This document shows, piece after piece, positions 1 through 9,227 of a stretch of 64,000 nt of DNA. Source of the DNA: JBCAWW01 sp039024315 (GTDB lineage: Bacteria > Bacteroidota > Bacteroidia > J057); assembly GCA_039024315.1 (NCBI GenBank), contig JBCCQN010000012.1, forward strand, positions 1 through 64,000. Direction: 5' to 3'. Each line of letters begins with the position of its first letter. Positions within the stretch are counted from its first letter, which is position 1. The notes beneath the pieces were generated by a model. The model searched no databases. It saw only the letters and a list, made by a program, of their open reading frames with translations, and was not told the origin of the DNA. Both the position numbers and the translations under genes were made by a program.

Positions 1-1
1 G

Positions 2-1147
2 AATTGGAATTGGAGTACTGGAGATACTACAGCAACTATCTACTTGCTTTCAACTACCGTAGGGAATGATACTGTAGTTGTGAGTGTGAGTGATACGACA
101 GGAGCTGTTGCTCATGATACAGTAGTGATTATCGTTTTGCCAGAATGTGTATTGCCTGGAGATGCCGATGGCAACGGATTAGCTAACAATTTTGACGTAC
201 TACCCATTGGGCGATCATTTAGTAGTATGGGTCCTGTTAGACCTAATGCCCACAACAATTTCATTGGTCAAGCCGCTCCTGATTGGGGAACTCTCAACAG
301 CGCTGGGGTTGATCAAGTACATTCAGATGCCAATGGTGATGGGGTGATTGATTGGCAAGACTTTGATGTAATTGACTTTAACTATTTTCAAGCTCAGTCA
401 GTTGGAGCCAGTGGCAATATCCCCAATGGCATACCCTTTTACGTTGATTTCCCTGCGGGGCCTTTCAATCCAGGAGATACGATCCGTGCACCGATCATTT
501 TGGGATCAGCTAGTAATCCTGCTGTCAACATTATGGGGATCGCTTTTAGTATCGATTACGATACCAGTCTGATAGAATCTGGCTCAGTCCGGATTGAGTA
601 CGATGATTCGTGGCTTGGTGCCGCTAATATAGACATGGCCACCTTAGACAAAGATTTTTATTTAGAAGGTCAGGTGGACGTAGGCATGAGCCGAGTAGAT
701 CAACTCGCTAGGAGTGGATATGGCAAAGTTGGGGACATTATCGTGGCAATTGATGATATCGCTGGTAAAGCAGAATTTTTCGATGCGGAAATTGGGCTCA
801 ATCATGTCTCCTTGCTCAATCAACAAGGATCATTTATTGATGTCGATACGGATCGGGCCAACATCCAGATTACGCTTAATCTTGAAGAAGAAGGCTTTGC
901 GGCGCAAAAATTAAGTCTTTTCCCTAACCCTGCTTCTGGTGTAGTACAATTTGATCTGGCCAATCTTCCTTATTCCGGCCCTGCCGAACTCTTAGTCTTG
1001 GACCAGCTTGGTAGAGTAGTAGAAAAACAGACCATTCAGCTAAAAGAATATAACTCCCTGAACATAAGCAAATTAAGTAGAGGAGTTTATACCATAAATA
1101 TTTACGTTAAAAATCAAATATTTTCAAACAGACTTAGTGTTTTATAG
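2..1147 (+). CDS. Secreted T9SS cargo protein with PKD-like and dockerin-like parts (5' truncated)
   Basis: The reading frame is open to the left edge, so the true start lies outside the window; the first internal start (TTG at 44) is not convincing. The visible N-terminal part is rich in D, T and V and resembles the end of a PKD-like beta-sandwich. Next come two calcium-loop-like stretches, GDADGNGLANNFD and DANGDGVIDWQDFD, separated by about 50 residues, as in dockerin type I modules. A cohesin-like beta domain follows (approximately residues 130-270 of the visible part). The last 80 residues form a type A T9SS sorting domain: LSLFPNPASG, then a beta-sandwich ending in KNQIFSNRLSVL. The protein is therefore predicted to be exported by Sec, crossed over the outer membrane by T9SS, and released or anchored at the surface. 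Substrate and function are unknown. Confidence 0.85.
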   Translation, partial: NWNWSTGDTTATIYLLSTTVGNDTVVVSVSDTTGAVAHDTVVIIVLPECVLPGDADGNGLANNFDVLPIGRSFSSMGPVRPNAHNNFIGQAAPDWGTLNSAGVDQVHSDANGDGVIDWQDFDVIDFNYFQAQSVGASGNIPNGIPFYVDFPAGPFNPGDTIRAPIILGSASNPAVNIMGIAFSIDYDTSLIESGSVRIEYDDSWLGAANIDMATLDKDFYLEGQVDVGMSRVDQLARSGYGKVGDIIVAIDDIAGKAEFFDAEIGLNHVSLLNQQGSFIDVDTDRANIQITLNLEEEGFAAQKLSLFPNPASGVVQFDLANLPYSGPAELLVLDQLGRVVEKQTIQLKEYNSLNISKLSRGVYTINIYVKNQIFSNRLSVL

Positions 1148-1253
1148 GTTAAGTATATGTTTCGTCTTCATGACGTAACATGGTTTTTAGGTTCGTTCTT
1201 TTGTGTGTGTTCCTTTTTATGTGATTACAGTACCCAAACCTAGGTACTAAATT

Positions 1254-1302
1254 CCGAGACTGGCGTATTCATTCCGCCTACGCCAGCTCGGAAACCTTTT
1301 TG
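1254..1302 (+). terminator. Hairpin terminator after the truncated T9SS gene
   Basis: CCGAGACTGGCGTA (1254-1267) pairs with TACGCCAGCTCGG (1279-1291) with one bulged A. A run of five T follows at 1297-1301 after a five-base gap. It sits 107 bases after the stop codon at 1147 and before the start of the next gene, as expected for an intrinsic terminator. Confidence 0.6.
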
Positions 1303-1342
1303 AAAACTCAAATTTCTATATAACCAAATCTCAAAATTGATT

Positions 1343-3793
1343 ATGAAAAAGCTAATGTTACCATTAGTGCTGGGGGCCTTTATGCTCTTAGCAAACCTAA
1401 GCACAGTGGCTCAAAACGCAACTGTACAGATTATTCACAACTCGCCAGATCCATTGGCGGCGCAGGTTGATATCTATGTAGATGGAAGCTTGTTGGAGGA
1501 TGATTTTGGTTTCCGTGAAGCTACAGGTTTCCTATCTGTAGCTGGAGGGGTAGATATCAATGTTGGTATTGCTCCGGCAACTAGTAACGATCCAGGCTTT
1601 AACGGCGTAGATGACACTCTTAAAAACTTCATCTACAATCTTACGGCTGGACAAAGCTATGTCGTAGCAGCTACGGGTGTAGTACTTCCCATTGGATTTG
1701 ACACTTCTGTCAATCCTAACATTGCCCTGACTGATGCAGTAATTACTCCTGCTCCAGGAACTGCTACTGCTGGTAATGTGAGTCTTGCGGTATTGCATGG
1801 TTCGACGGATGCGCCAGCGGTAGATGTTTACGCCAACGGTGGCATGATGCCATTGATCGGTAACTTAGCATATGGTACCTCTCAGGGTCCTATACCTGTT
1901 CCAGCTACCGAGTACGTTTTAAATGTTACCCCTGCGGGAATGCCTACAACAGTAGCCGGTTCTTTTTACGTTGACTTAGGTCCATTAGACGGTGGTGGTG
2001 CCGTAGTATTTGCCTCTGGCTTTTTAGATACAACCACCACTCCTAGCCAAAATGGTATCCCGTTTGGACTTTTTGCTGCATTGGCTGATGGTTCTGTACT
2101 AGAACTTTCGGCTGTAGGTAACTCTCGGGTGCAAGTCATTCACAACTCTGCTGATCCAGATGCAGATTCTGTTGACGTATATGTAAATTGGATTTCCGAT
2201 TCTGTGAAGCTTGACAACTTTGCGTTCCGCGAAGCGACTGCTTTCCTAGACCTTCCTACTGGCTATCCAGTTAGAATTGATGTGGCCCTTCCTAATAGCA
2301 ATGTTTCCTCTGAGGCGATCGCTACTTTCACTCCTACCCTCATGGATGGTGAAACTTACGCGGTAGTAGCAAATGGTGTTTTAGACTCTACTCAGTTTGC
2401 GCTCAACCCTGATGGCGCTCCAACTTCTTTTGGTCTTCTCATCGAAACCGCTGTAAGAGAAGCAGCTGCCAATGCCGCCGATGTTGATATCAAAGTACTC
2501 CACGGTTCAACTGATGCACCAAGTGTTGGGGTGAATGCCAATGGAGGTGCAGTGGTACCGACAGCTAGCTACGGTGATTTTACTGGTTACCTAAGTGTGC
2601 TTGACACAGAATATCGTATCGACGTAACGACTGCCAATGATCCCTCTGATGTATTGCTCCCCAATTATGTGGACATCTCTGGTTTTGCGGGTGATGCAAG
2701 CTTGATTTTTGCTTCTGGTTTCTTTGACCCTTCTGCTAACCAAGGTGGTGCTGGTCTAGGCCTTTTTGCTGCCTTTCCTGATGGAAACGTAATTCCCCTT
2801 ACTTCTGTAGGTAACGCACGCGCTCAGGTAATTCATAACTCTGCCGATTTAGATGCTGACTCCGTAGATGTTTATATCAACATGCTCGCCGATACGCTCG
2901 TGCTTGACAACTTTGCCTTCCGTACTGCCACTCCTTTTGTGGACCTGCCTACTGGCTATGAAATTGATATCGTAATCGCTGGTCAAAATAGTACAGGTAT
3001 TGACGATAATATCACGACCATTCCTGCTACCGTAATGGACGGAGAGTCTTATACCATCATCGCCAATGGTGTCTTGGATACTTCTACTTATGCTTCCAAC
3101 CCAAACATGCGCGATGCTTCTTTTGGGCTATTTATTACTGATGGGGCGCGTGAGGCTGCTGCCAATGCAGGAGATGTTGACCTACGTGTTTTTCATGGCT
3201 CTACTGATGCTCCTACAGTTGATGTATTAGCAAATGGTGGTACACCTCCATTGATCGACGATATCATTTATGGTGATTTCCAAGGCTATGCGCCAGTTGC
3301 TCCAGCGTTTTATCGTTTAAGTATCACGCCAGGTGCTGATAACAACAATGTTTTAGCTGTGTTTGATGCGGATGCGACTGGTTTAACTGATAGCGCAGGT
3401 GTAATTCTGGCTTCTGGCTTCTTTGATCCTACGATCAACCAAGACGGTGCTGGCTTTGGTCTATTATTGGTGCTACCAAATGGTGATGCTAGCCTACTTA
3501 CCAACACTACTAGCATTTACAACGAGCTACCAAACCGAGATGATCTGATTCAGGCCTATCCAAACCCTGTTAGCGATCAATTGACCATTCGTACAGAGTT
3601 GAGCAATACCTCTCTCGTATCAGTACAAATCTTTGACGCGACTGGCCGTTTAGTTTACACTCAGCAAGCAGAAAATGTAAACGGAGTCCGTGAGTGGACC
3701 ATCGATACCAACGAAATGGCTGCTGGTGTACATACTATCCTCATGAGAACAGATGAGGCGCAAGCAACGCAAAAAATAATTGTAGTTAAATAG
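1343..3793 (+). CDS. DUF4397 repeat protein with T9SS sorting domain
   Basis: I take the ATG at 1343 as the start because it directly begins the signal peptide (KKLMLPLVLGAFMLLANLSTVAQ); a TTG six bases upstream is also in frame. The mature protein has three tandem units of about 230 residues. Each unit pairs two related DUF4397 domains: one opening VQIIHNS-DP with a VDIYV strand, the other opening VLHGSTDAP with V-V-ANGG. Units 2 and 3 are very alike, pointing to internal duplication. The C-terminus (LIQAYPNPVSDQLTIRTE through AGVHTILMRTDEAQATQKIIVVK) is a type A T9SS sorting domain. DUF4397 domains are beta-sandwiches of unproven function found in secreted bacterial proteins. The product is probably a surface or released protein; ligand unknown. 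Confidence 0.88.
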   Translation: MKKLMLPLVLGAFMLLANLSTVAQNATVQIIHNSPDPLAAQVDIYVDGSLLEDDFGFREATGFLSVAGGVDINVGIAPATSNDPGFNGVDDTLKNFIYNLTAGQSYVVAATGVVLPIGFDTSVNPNIALTDAVITPAPGTATAGNVSLAVLHGSTDAPAVDVYANGGMMPLIGNLAYGTSQGPIPVPATEYVLNVTPAGMPTTVAGSFYVDLGPLDGGGAVVFASGFLDTTTTPSQNGIPFGLFAALADGSVLELSAVGNSRVQVIHNSADPDADSVDVYVNWISDSVKLDNFAFREATAFLDLPTGYPVRIDVALPNSNVSSEAIATFTPTLMDGETYAVVANGVLDSTQFALNPDGAPTSFGLLIETAVREAAANAADVDIKVLHGSTDAPSVGVNANGGAVVPTASYGDFTGYLSVLDTEYRIDVTTANDPSDVLLPNYVDISGFAGDASLIFASGFFDPSANQGGAGLGLFAAFPDGNVIPLTSVGNARAQVIHNSADLDADSVDVYINMLADTLVLDNFAFRTATPFVDLPTGYEIDIVIAGQNSTGIDDNITTIPATVMDGESYTIIANGVLDTSTYASNPNMRDASFGLFITDGAREAAANAGDVDLRVFHGSTDAPTVDVLANGGTPPLIDDIIYGDFQGYAPVAPAFYRLSITPGADNNNVLAVFDADATGLTDSAGVILASGFFDPTINQDGAGFGLLLVLPNGDASLLTNTTSIYNELPNRDDLIQAYPNPVSDQLTIRTELSNTSLVSVQIFDATGRLVYTQQAENVNGVREWTIDTNEMAAGVHTILMRTDEAQATQKIIVVK

Positions 3794-3820
3794 TCATTCC
3801 CTGCTTTCAACATGACGATG

Positions 3821-3852
3821 GGTCGTTCCGCGCAGCGGGACGGCCTTTTTCT
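3821..3852 (+). terminator. Intrinsic terminator of the DUF4397 gene
   Basis: An 11-bp stem (3821-3831 with 3835-3845, two G.T pairs, loop GCA) is followed by a T run. The tip CGTT-CCGC-GCA-GCGG is also a copy of the dispersed hairpin motif described in the findings, so a copy of that element seems to have become the top of this terminator. Confidence 0.8.
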
Positions 3853-3865
3853 TTGCTATCAAAAA

Positions 3866-3899
3866 ATCCGAGCCCGCTCAAGCAGGCCCGGATTGCAAC
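3866..3899 (-). terminator. Intrinsic terminator of the ELWxxDGT gene
   Basis: Read on the minus strand, the arms AATCCGGGCC and GGGCTCGGATT pair imperfectly around a short loop and are followed by six T. It lies just past the stop codon (3926) of the minus-strand gene and back to back with the plus-strand terminator, so the two convergent genes are separated by a terminator pair. Confidence 0.75.
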
Positions 3900-3925
3900 A
3901 TATTGAATATTTAACCCTTGCTTAT

Positions 3926-6900
3926 TTACAACTTTTGCACTCTGATTGCAGAACTATATTCTCCTGCTTTCAGGCGTACGAGATAGATACCTTGGCTTAC
4001 AGCTGCACCCGAAGCGTTATTTCCGTCCCATTCAAGACTGTGATTTCCAGCTGGGTAGCGAGCTTCAAAGCTACGTACGATCTTACCGGTGAGGGTAAAG
4101 ATTTCAACTTGTAAGTCTTCAGCTTGACCGAGAGAGAACTCTATCGCAGTACTGCTAGTAAATGGGTTGGGATAGTTTTGCGCTAGCTTATAACCCTGCA
4201 TTTCAAGTGGATCAACAGAAGTGGTAGATCCTACAGTCAATACGTTGGGCTCAGTCTCTACGGCTAAACGGCTACGGTCCTCGGCGAAAGCTTGACTTTG
4301 CGTAATGCTAGAAGTCATGGCAAATGAAGTCTGGCTACCCATATCGCCGATCACGCGGAAGGTCAAGTCAAATACGTTTTCACCGTCTGGCAAAGTGATC
4401 GCTACACCAGCCAAATCAATCCAAGCGGCAGTTAGGTTGCCATTTTCTACATCTTGAGTTCCGTAAATACCTTCAAGAGTTTGATGTGTTACTGACTCAA
4501 ATTGCAGAACGCTAGGATCCCAATTGAGCGTATACTGATAACCCGTGATTGCAACGAAGTCTTTTACACGGACTGGAATAGTAACCAATTGACCAGGCTC
4601 AGCATTAAGACGATCCATTACAAATTTGATAGACTTATTGGGAGTCATCGGACGTAGGTTGTAAGGATCCCAAGAGTTGTTGACGTCTCCTAATTTCACA
4701 CCGATGAAATCTTGTCCTGTCAAAGGAGAAGGAGATACGTAAGCGCGACGAGTCGGGAATCCAAATGGATTGTGGGGATCAGTAATTAGATGATCGCTAG
4801 GGATAAAGGTCCAAGTGGCATCATCAAGCCCAGTTACAGGATCAGTAAAGTGAGTCGTGATATTGGCAACTTTACGGAGTACTTGGAAGGCATCCAGTAC
4901 GTTGATCGAGTTGGTCGCATTTACATCAGCGGCAATGAGGTTGTAAGAGGTCAAAGGCTGGAGTAATACGATATGCTGGATGATATCAAAGGCATCTTGT
5001 ACGTTGATACCATTGTTAGTACTCGCGTCATCATCTTTATCAGCGCCGATGTCGTTACTAGCGTTACAGGCTCCAGTCAAGAAGTTGAAGCTTGAATCAG
5101 CTTGTGAAAGTGGTCCATCATCACCAGAAAGGTCAAATACTACCCCTGGGATGGTATCCCCCATTGCAGAGATCGCTGCTCCCGAAAGGCTGATGATTGG
5201 ATTGTCTTGGATGGTAACCGTAGCAGTGCTGCTTTGCATGTTGCCATGGATGTCTTCTACCGTTAAGGTAACCGTATTAGGACCGACATTCGCACAGTCA
5301 AAAGTATCTATATCAATGTACATGGTATCGATGCCACAAAGGTCATAAGAGCTATCATCAATACTGGCTGGTGTAATGCTGGCTCCTCCATACAGGTCTA
5401 GGGAAAGGACGATATTTTGCGTCTGGACGACTGGTACGACATTGTCGATGATGGTTACAACTGCAGTATCAGAAGAAGCATTGCCATGAACGTCAGTTAC
5501 CGTTAAGGTTACGGTATTTTGCCCAACGTTTGAACAGTCAAAAGTATCAATATCAACCACCACGGTATTAACACCACAAAGATCAGTAGAGCCAGCATCT
5601 ATACTACTAGCCGCCAAACTCACCCCACCAAAGGCATCGAGGTAAAGGCTCAGGTCTTGCGTCAACACAGTTGGGGCAATGGTATCTAATACTGTAACAT
5701 TAGCGGTAGCAAAATCACTGTTGCCATGGATATCATTGGCGGTTAAGGTAACTGTGTTAGCACCTACATTACCGCAAGCAAAAGAGCTAACATCTATGGT
5801 TAAGGTATCAATACCACAGTGGTCAAAAGAGCCATTGTTAATATCAGCGGCCGTAATATTCGCTACACCAGCAGCATCAAGATAGACCGTAATGTCTTGA
5901 GTAAGAACCGTTGGCAATTCATTGTCAGTTACGATGATATCAAAGCTACAACTGTCAACGTTACCAGCTAGGTCAGTGATCGCAAAGCTTACTGAGCTAG
6001 TACCCACGGGGAAAGTAGAGCCTGAAGGTAGTCCGGCGATTTGGCTTACGACAAAACCAGTTTGATTGTCAGCACCTGCGGGCGCAGGAAAGCTTACGGT
6101 TGCGTAGCAGAAGCCAGGATCAACATTTTGATTGATTGGGCCAGAGCAAGTAATGGTCGGCAACTCAGTATCAACAATTACACTACTACCATCAGTAGTC
6201 GAATCCATATAGCTAGTAAAGCCCGTGCCATCATCAACCGTAACCGTGAAACTCACAATGCCATCATCCCCTGCTGCAACTACTTTGGTGGCCGTAAAGC
6301 TTGTACCAGAACCGCTTACACTTACTGCCGCAGCCCCTCCCTTTTCGATCGTAACGATAGGCGTTACGCCAACCGGCTTATCAGTGGTAAAGTTCAAGAT
6401 TATCGTATCTCCTACAGTGGCTAAAGTATTATCTGCATTGCTACTGACGAGAGTGGCTAGTTGCACCTTCGGTGAACGATCAACCTCTACCCCACCATTG
6501 CTAACAGAAGGTATATCCAAAGAGGTAGCTGTCAGAGAGTTTGAATACCCAAGCGAGGTGCTACTACCGTCTATTTCTACGGGGATCAAACCACCAGCTG
6601 CATTAGAGTCTAGTACAAATTTCAACTCCATGACGACAGTACTGTCGGCTAGAGTAGTCGTTCCCAGAATGGGGTCATACCAAGTAAAAGTAATTGCACT
6701 GTCTGGTACATTGCCTTGTGAAGGCAAGCCAAAGGTATGACTAACGTTGGCCAGTGGGCTGCTAATAGAGATAAACTCTAAATTGTCTTTGTCAAATGTG
6801 ATCGTACCCTGATAGTTGGCGATGCTATCAAAACGATTGACCCAAATGGGTAGAATGACCGTATCACCTGCTTCTACTGAGTCAATGCCGACGACAAACT

Positions 6901-8755
6901 GCATATTGGGATCACCAAGCTTGAATAATTCTCTACCGAGCGTATCAACATAAGCCATAAAAAACACTAGTCCGTTAGAGGATACAAATTGTTCAGGGTA
7001 GGAACTATGGTTATAATAATTTGTGCCTGAGGTATAACCGCCTGGAGCTAATTCTTGCTTGACCGTACCAGATTCCGTACCATCGCTAGACCATAATTCA
7101 TAATTATTGGTAGTGTCCTGCGCAGCAAAATATAACAAACCTTCGTATTCAAATAGATTTGAAGGCGCGGCAGAGTTGACATATGTATAAGAACCAGAAG
7201 TACGTGTGCCAGGGTAGATCTCTTTAACTTTGGCTGTACCATTAGTTGTCCCATCCGTCTTCCACAACTCTGAACTCCCAATAGTATCCTGAGCTACGAA
7301 AAAAAGGAGGTCATTTGCTATGGTAAAATGGGCAAGCGATGAACCGTTAGTGCCTGGATTAATATCTTTAACCAATTCAGTACCCGCTGTTGTAGCATCG
7401 GTTTTCCATAATTCGCTACCGTGAGTTGTGTCATAAGCCCTAAAAAATAACATACCGTTATATTCAAACCAATACTGGATGGATGAGCTAGAAGAGCCGG
7501 AACGGATATCTTTCAACATAAAGGTACCAGCATCTGTGCCATCTGATACCCAAGGTTCACCACCATTGGAGCCATCGGTAGCCATAAAAACCAATTTGCC
7601 ATTTAGTTCTTGCAAATCATACGGAGAAGAACTTCCAGAACCAGTATTTATGTTTTTGACCATTTCAGTACCCGCGGTGGTGCCATCGGTTTTCCAAAGT
7701 TCAAGACCATTAGTGCCGTCATTAGCCCTGAAGTACAAGGTTCCATTTACCACTTTCCAATTATCTGAACCATTAAGTCCTCCCGAAAAAGTACCACTTC
7801 TAATATCCTTTACCATTTGGGTTCCGGCTTCGGTCCCATCGGTCTTCCATAACTCTACGCCGTGAGTACTATCGCTCGCTAAAAAGAAAAGTTCCCCATT
7901 GAAGCTAAAGAATTCGGATGGATTTGAACTATATGGGCTTCCGTTGGAATAAACACTAGGATTAATATCCTTGACCATCATTGTACCACTTTGAGTACCA
8001 TCGGATTTCCAAAGCTCTCTACCCTCTGCATTATAGGCCGAAAAGTAGAGATAGCCATTATGATAAAAAAAGTTATCTGGGTTAGAGGAGTAATGGTAAC
8101 CACTGCTATTCGTGTCTGGATACACTTCAATCATCATAGTGCCCGCCGCAGTACCATCGCTCGTCCAAAGTTCAGAACCAGTTGGGCTTGAAGCGTTGAA
8201 ATAGACCCGATTGCCTCCCACATAAAAGTTATTCGGATTACTACTATATGGGTAAAACCCCCAAGTATAAGTATTGCCTCCCGGATATAGATCAATCAAT
8301 TCAGTACCTGTAGTTGTCCCATCACTTACCCAAAGTTCAACGCCATTACTATCATCGTCAGCCTCAAAAAACAAGATTCCATTTACATAAGCGGTTTCCC
8401 TCGCCTCATAGTAATCATCGTAACTGCTTTGGGTTCCAGGAAAAATATCTTTTAGCAAATAAGTTCCTGCCTCCGTTCCATCAGTTCGCCATAATTCACC
8501 GCCATGAGTAGCGTCTTGGGCAAAGAAGAAAGTAAAACCATTTGCCTCGGTCATGTTATAACTATCATTATAGTATTCATTGATTGATGAATACCCTGTA
8601 CCTGGATTAATATCCTTTACTAAACTTGCCTGCCCTATAGCACTATGGACAAAAGCAATACATAACAAAACAAGCATTAAAGCATGCAGACCTAATCGAA
8701 GCTTTAAATAGCCAAGATTAAGTCGAGGGGTGATTTTTTGATTCTTAGGAAACAT
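3926..8755 (-). CDS. ELWxxDGT-repeat, cohesin and dockerin secreted protein, T9SS cargo
   Basis: A 1609-residue secreted protein. A signal peptide ends near residue 41 (FVHSAIGQ). Residues 45-625 hold at least eleven repeats with the signature ELW-SDGT/KTDGT followed by GT-MVKDI-PG, a beta-propeller-like family with known ELWxxDGT naming. A cohesin-like domain follows (about 635-780), then an Ig-like segment, an HYR-like domain with paired cysteines (about 865-945), and three near-identical units of about 80 residues each starting PTVLTQ or PVVQTQ and containing CG-DT or CGVNT. Next are two dockerin-like segments (DDDASTNNGINVQDAFDII; DVNATNSINVLDAFQVL), a second cohesin-like domain (about 1380-1500) and a type A T9SS sorting domain (LAQNYPNPFTSSTAIEFSLG to the end). 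Cohesin and dockerin modules in one chain suggest self-association or surface assembly; that is inference. The start codon is ATG at 8755. Confidence 0.9.
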   Translation of the reverse strand: MFPKNQKITPRLNLGYLKLRLGLHALMLVLLCIAFVHSAIGQASLVKDINPGTGYSSINEYYNDSYNMTEANGFTFFFAQDATHGGELWRTDGTEAGTYLLKDIFPGTQSSYDDYYEARETAYVNGILFFEADDDSNGVELWVSDGTTTGTELIDLYPGGNTYTWGFYPYSSNPNNFYVGGNRVYFNASSPTGSELWTSDGTAAGTMMIEVYPDTNSSGYHYSSNPDNFFYHNGYLYFSAYNAEGRELWKSDGTQSGTMMVKDINPSVYSNGSPYSSNPSEFFSFNGELFFLASDSTHGVELWKTDGTEAGTQMVKDIRSGTFSGGLNGSDNWKVVNGTLYFRANDGTNGLELWKTDGTTAGTEMVKNINTGSGSSSPYDLQELNGKLVFMATDGSNGGEPWVSDGTDAGTFMLKDIRSGSSSSSIQYWFEYNGMLFFRAYDTTHGSELWKTDATTAGTELVKDINPGTNGSSLAHFTIANDLLFFVAQDTIGSSELWKTDGTTNGTAKVKEIYPGTRTSGSYTYVNSAAPSNLFEYEGLLYFAAQDTTNNYELWSSDGTESGTVKQELAPGGYTSGTNYYNHSSYPEQFVSSNGLVFFMAYVDTLGRELFKLGDPNMQFVVGIDSVEAGDTVILPIWVNRFDSIANYQGTITFDKDNLEFISISSPLANVSHTFGLPSQGNVPDSAITFTWYDPILGTTTLADSTVVMELKFVLDSNAAGGLIPVEIDGSSTSLGYSNSLTATSLDIPSVSNGGVEVDRSPKVQLATLVSSNADNTLATVGDTIILNFTTDKPVGVTPIVTIEKGGAAAVSVSGSGTSFTATKVVAAGDDGIVSFTVTVDDGTGFTSYMDSTTDGSSVIVDTELPTITCSGPINQNVDPGFCYATVSFPAPAGADNQTGFVVSQIAGLPSGSTFPVGTSSVSFAITDLAGNVDSCSFDIIVTDNELPTVLTQDITVYLDAAGVANITAADINNGSFDHCGIDTLTIDVSSFACGNVGANTVTLTANDIHGNSDFATANVTVLDTIAPTVLTQDLSLYLDAFGGVSLAASSIDAGSTDLCGVNTVVVDIDTFDCSNVGQNTVTLTVTDVHGNASSDTAVVTIIDNVVPVVQTQNIVLSLDLYGGASITPASIDDSSYDLCGIDTMYIDIDTFDCANVGPNTVTLTVEDIHGNMQSSTATVTIQDNPIISLSGAAISAMGDTIPGVVFDLSGDDGPLSQADSSFNFLTGACNASNDIGADKDDDASTNNGINVQDAFDIIQHIVLLQPLTSYNLIAADVNATNSINVLDAFQVLRKVANITTHFTDPVTGLDDATWTFIPSDHLITDPHNPFGFPTRRAYVSPSPLTGQDFIGVKLGDVNNSWDPYNLRPMTPNKSIKFVMDRLNAEPGQLVTIPVRVKDFVAITGYQYTLNWDPSVLQFESVTHQTLEGIYGTQDVENGNLTAAWIDLAGVAITLPDGENVFDLTFRVIGDMGSQTSFAMTSSITQSQAFAEDRSRLAVETEPNVLTVGSTTSVDPLEMQGYKLAQNYPNPFTSSTAIEFSLGQAEDLQVEIFTLTGKIVRSFEARYPAGNHSLEWDGNNASGAAVSQGIYLVRLKAGEYSSAIRVQKL

Positions 8756-9080
8756 GTTGCAATAATTTAGGGTTAAAAAAAACTGTGTGAATTCCTTATA
8801 AATCAGGACTGTATCAGATTTGCATTCGGTTGATAAAAGCTTTCGGCTAAGGCAAAATGATCCTGCTTAAGTCTGGAGAAGACTTATTTACGTGGAGGAG
8901 CCTTAGATAGAAGTGAAAGATTAAGTCAGGTGATTGCGGTCAGAAATAGAGCTGATTTATTTGTTGATTCTAGGGGTATAAAGAGCGTGATGATCACAAA
9001 GTATCAGCCACTGTACTGACTAGCAAAGAGTCTTTATCAAGTGGTCAGCGGCCTTATCAAACGGTCGTCGTTAGGGCTTA

Positions 9081-9100
9081 CCGCTGCGCGGAACGCTTAT
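9081..9100 (+). repeat. Dispersed hairpin motif, copy (intergenic)
   Basis: CCGC-TGC-GCGG followed by AACGCTTAT. Perfect four-pair stem, loop TGC, full anchor. First of an inverted pair 25 bases apart. Confidence 0.75.
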
Positions 9101-9125
9101 CTCGGATTGTTGCCTGATGGACAGT

Positions 9126-9142
9126 AGCGTTCTGCGAAGCAG
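9126..9142 (-). repeat. Dispersed hairpin motif, copy (intergenic)
   Basis: Plus-strand reading GCGTT-CTGC-GAA-GCAG, that is CTGC-TTC-GCAG-AACGC on the minus strand. Stem and loop differ from its inverted partner at 9081, so the pair is not a simple copied palindrome. Confidence 0.75.
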
Positions 9143-9227
9143 TCTCCCAAACCACAATCCTCATCCCATAAAGCCCTTTTTTTATTCCTAATATTTAGAT
9201 AGTTTAACTGCTAAACTACTACTATCT

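Larger units (their letters stand above)
8756..9227. other. Intergenic region with direct repeats and an inverted pair of hairpin motifs
   Basis: 472 bases between divergent genes with no convincing ORF. It holds a direct repeat TTATCAA-G/A-Y-GGTC at 9034-9046 and 9054-9066 (20-base period), then two dispersed hairpin motifs in opposite orientation (9081-9100 and 9126-9142). Around the pair, AGGGCTT (9074-9080) matches AAGCCCT at about 9171-9177 as an inverted repeat, and GGATTGT and ACAATCC form an inner one, so the whole block could fold as one cruciform-like structure. Promoters for both neighbours must lie here, but no clear TAnnTTTG box was found. Confidence 0.5.

Noticed and set aside
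6225..6740. Open frame of 171 codons on the plus strand inside the ELWxxDGT gene
   Set aside because: It is antisense to a clear, repeat-bearing gene, has low-complexity S/T/V/P composition that mirrors the codons of the real gene, and has no ribosome binding site.
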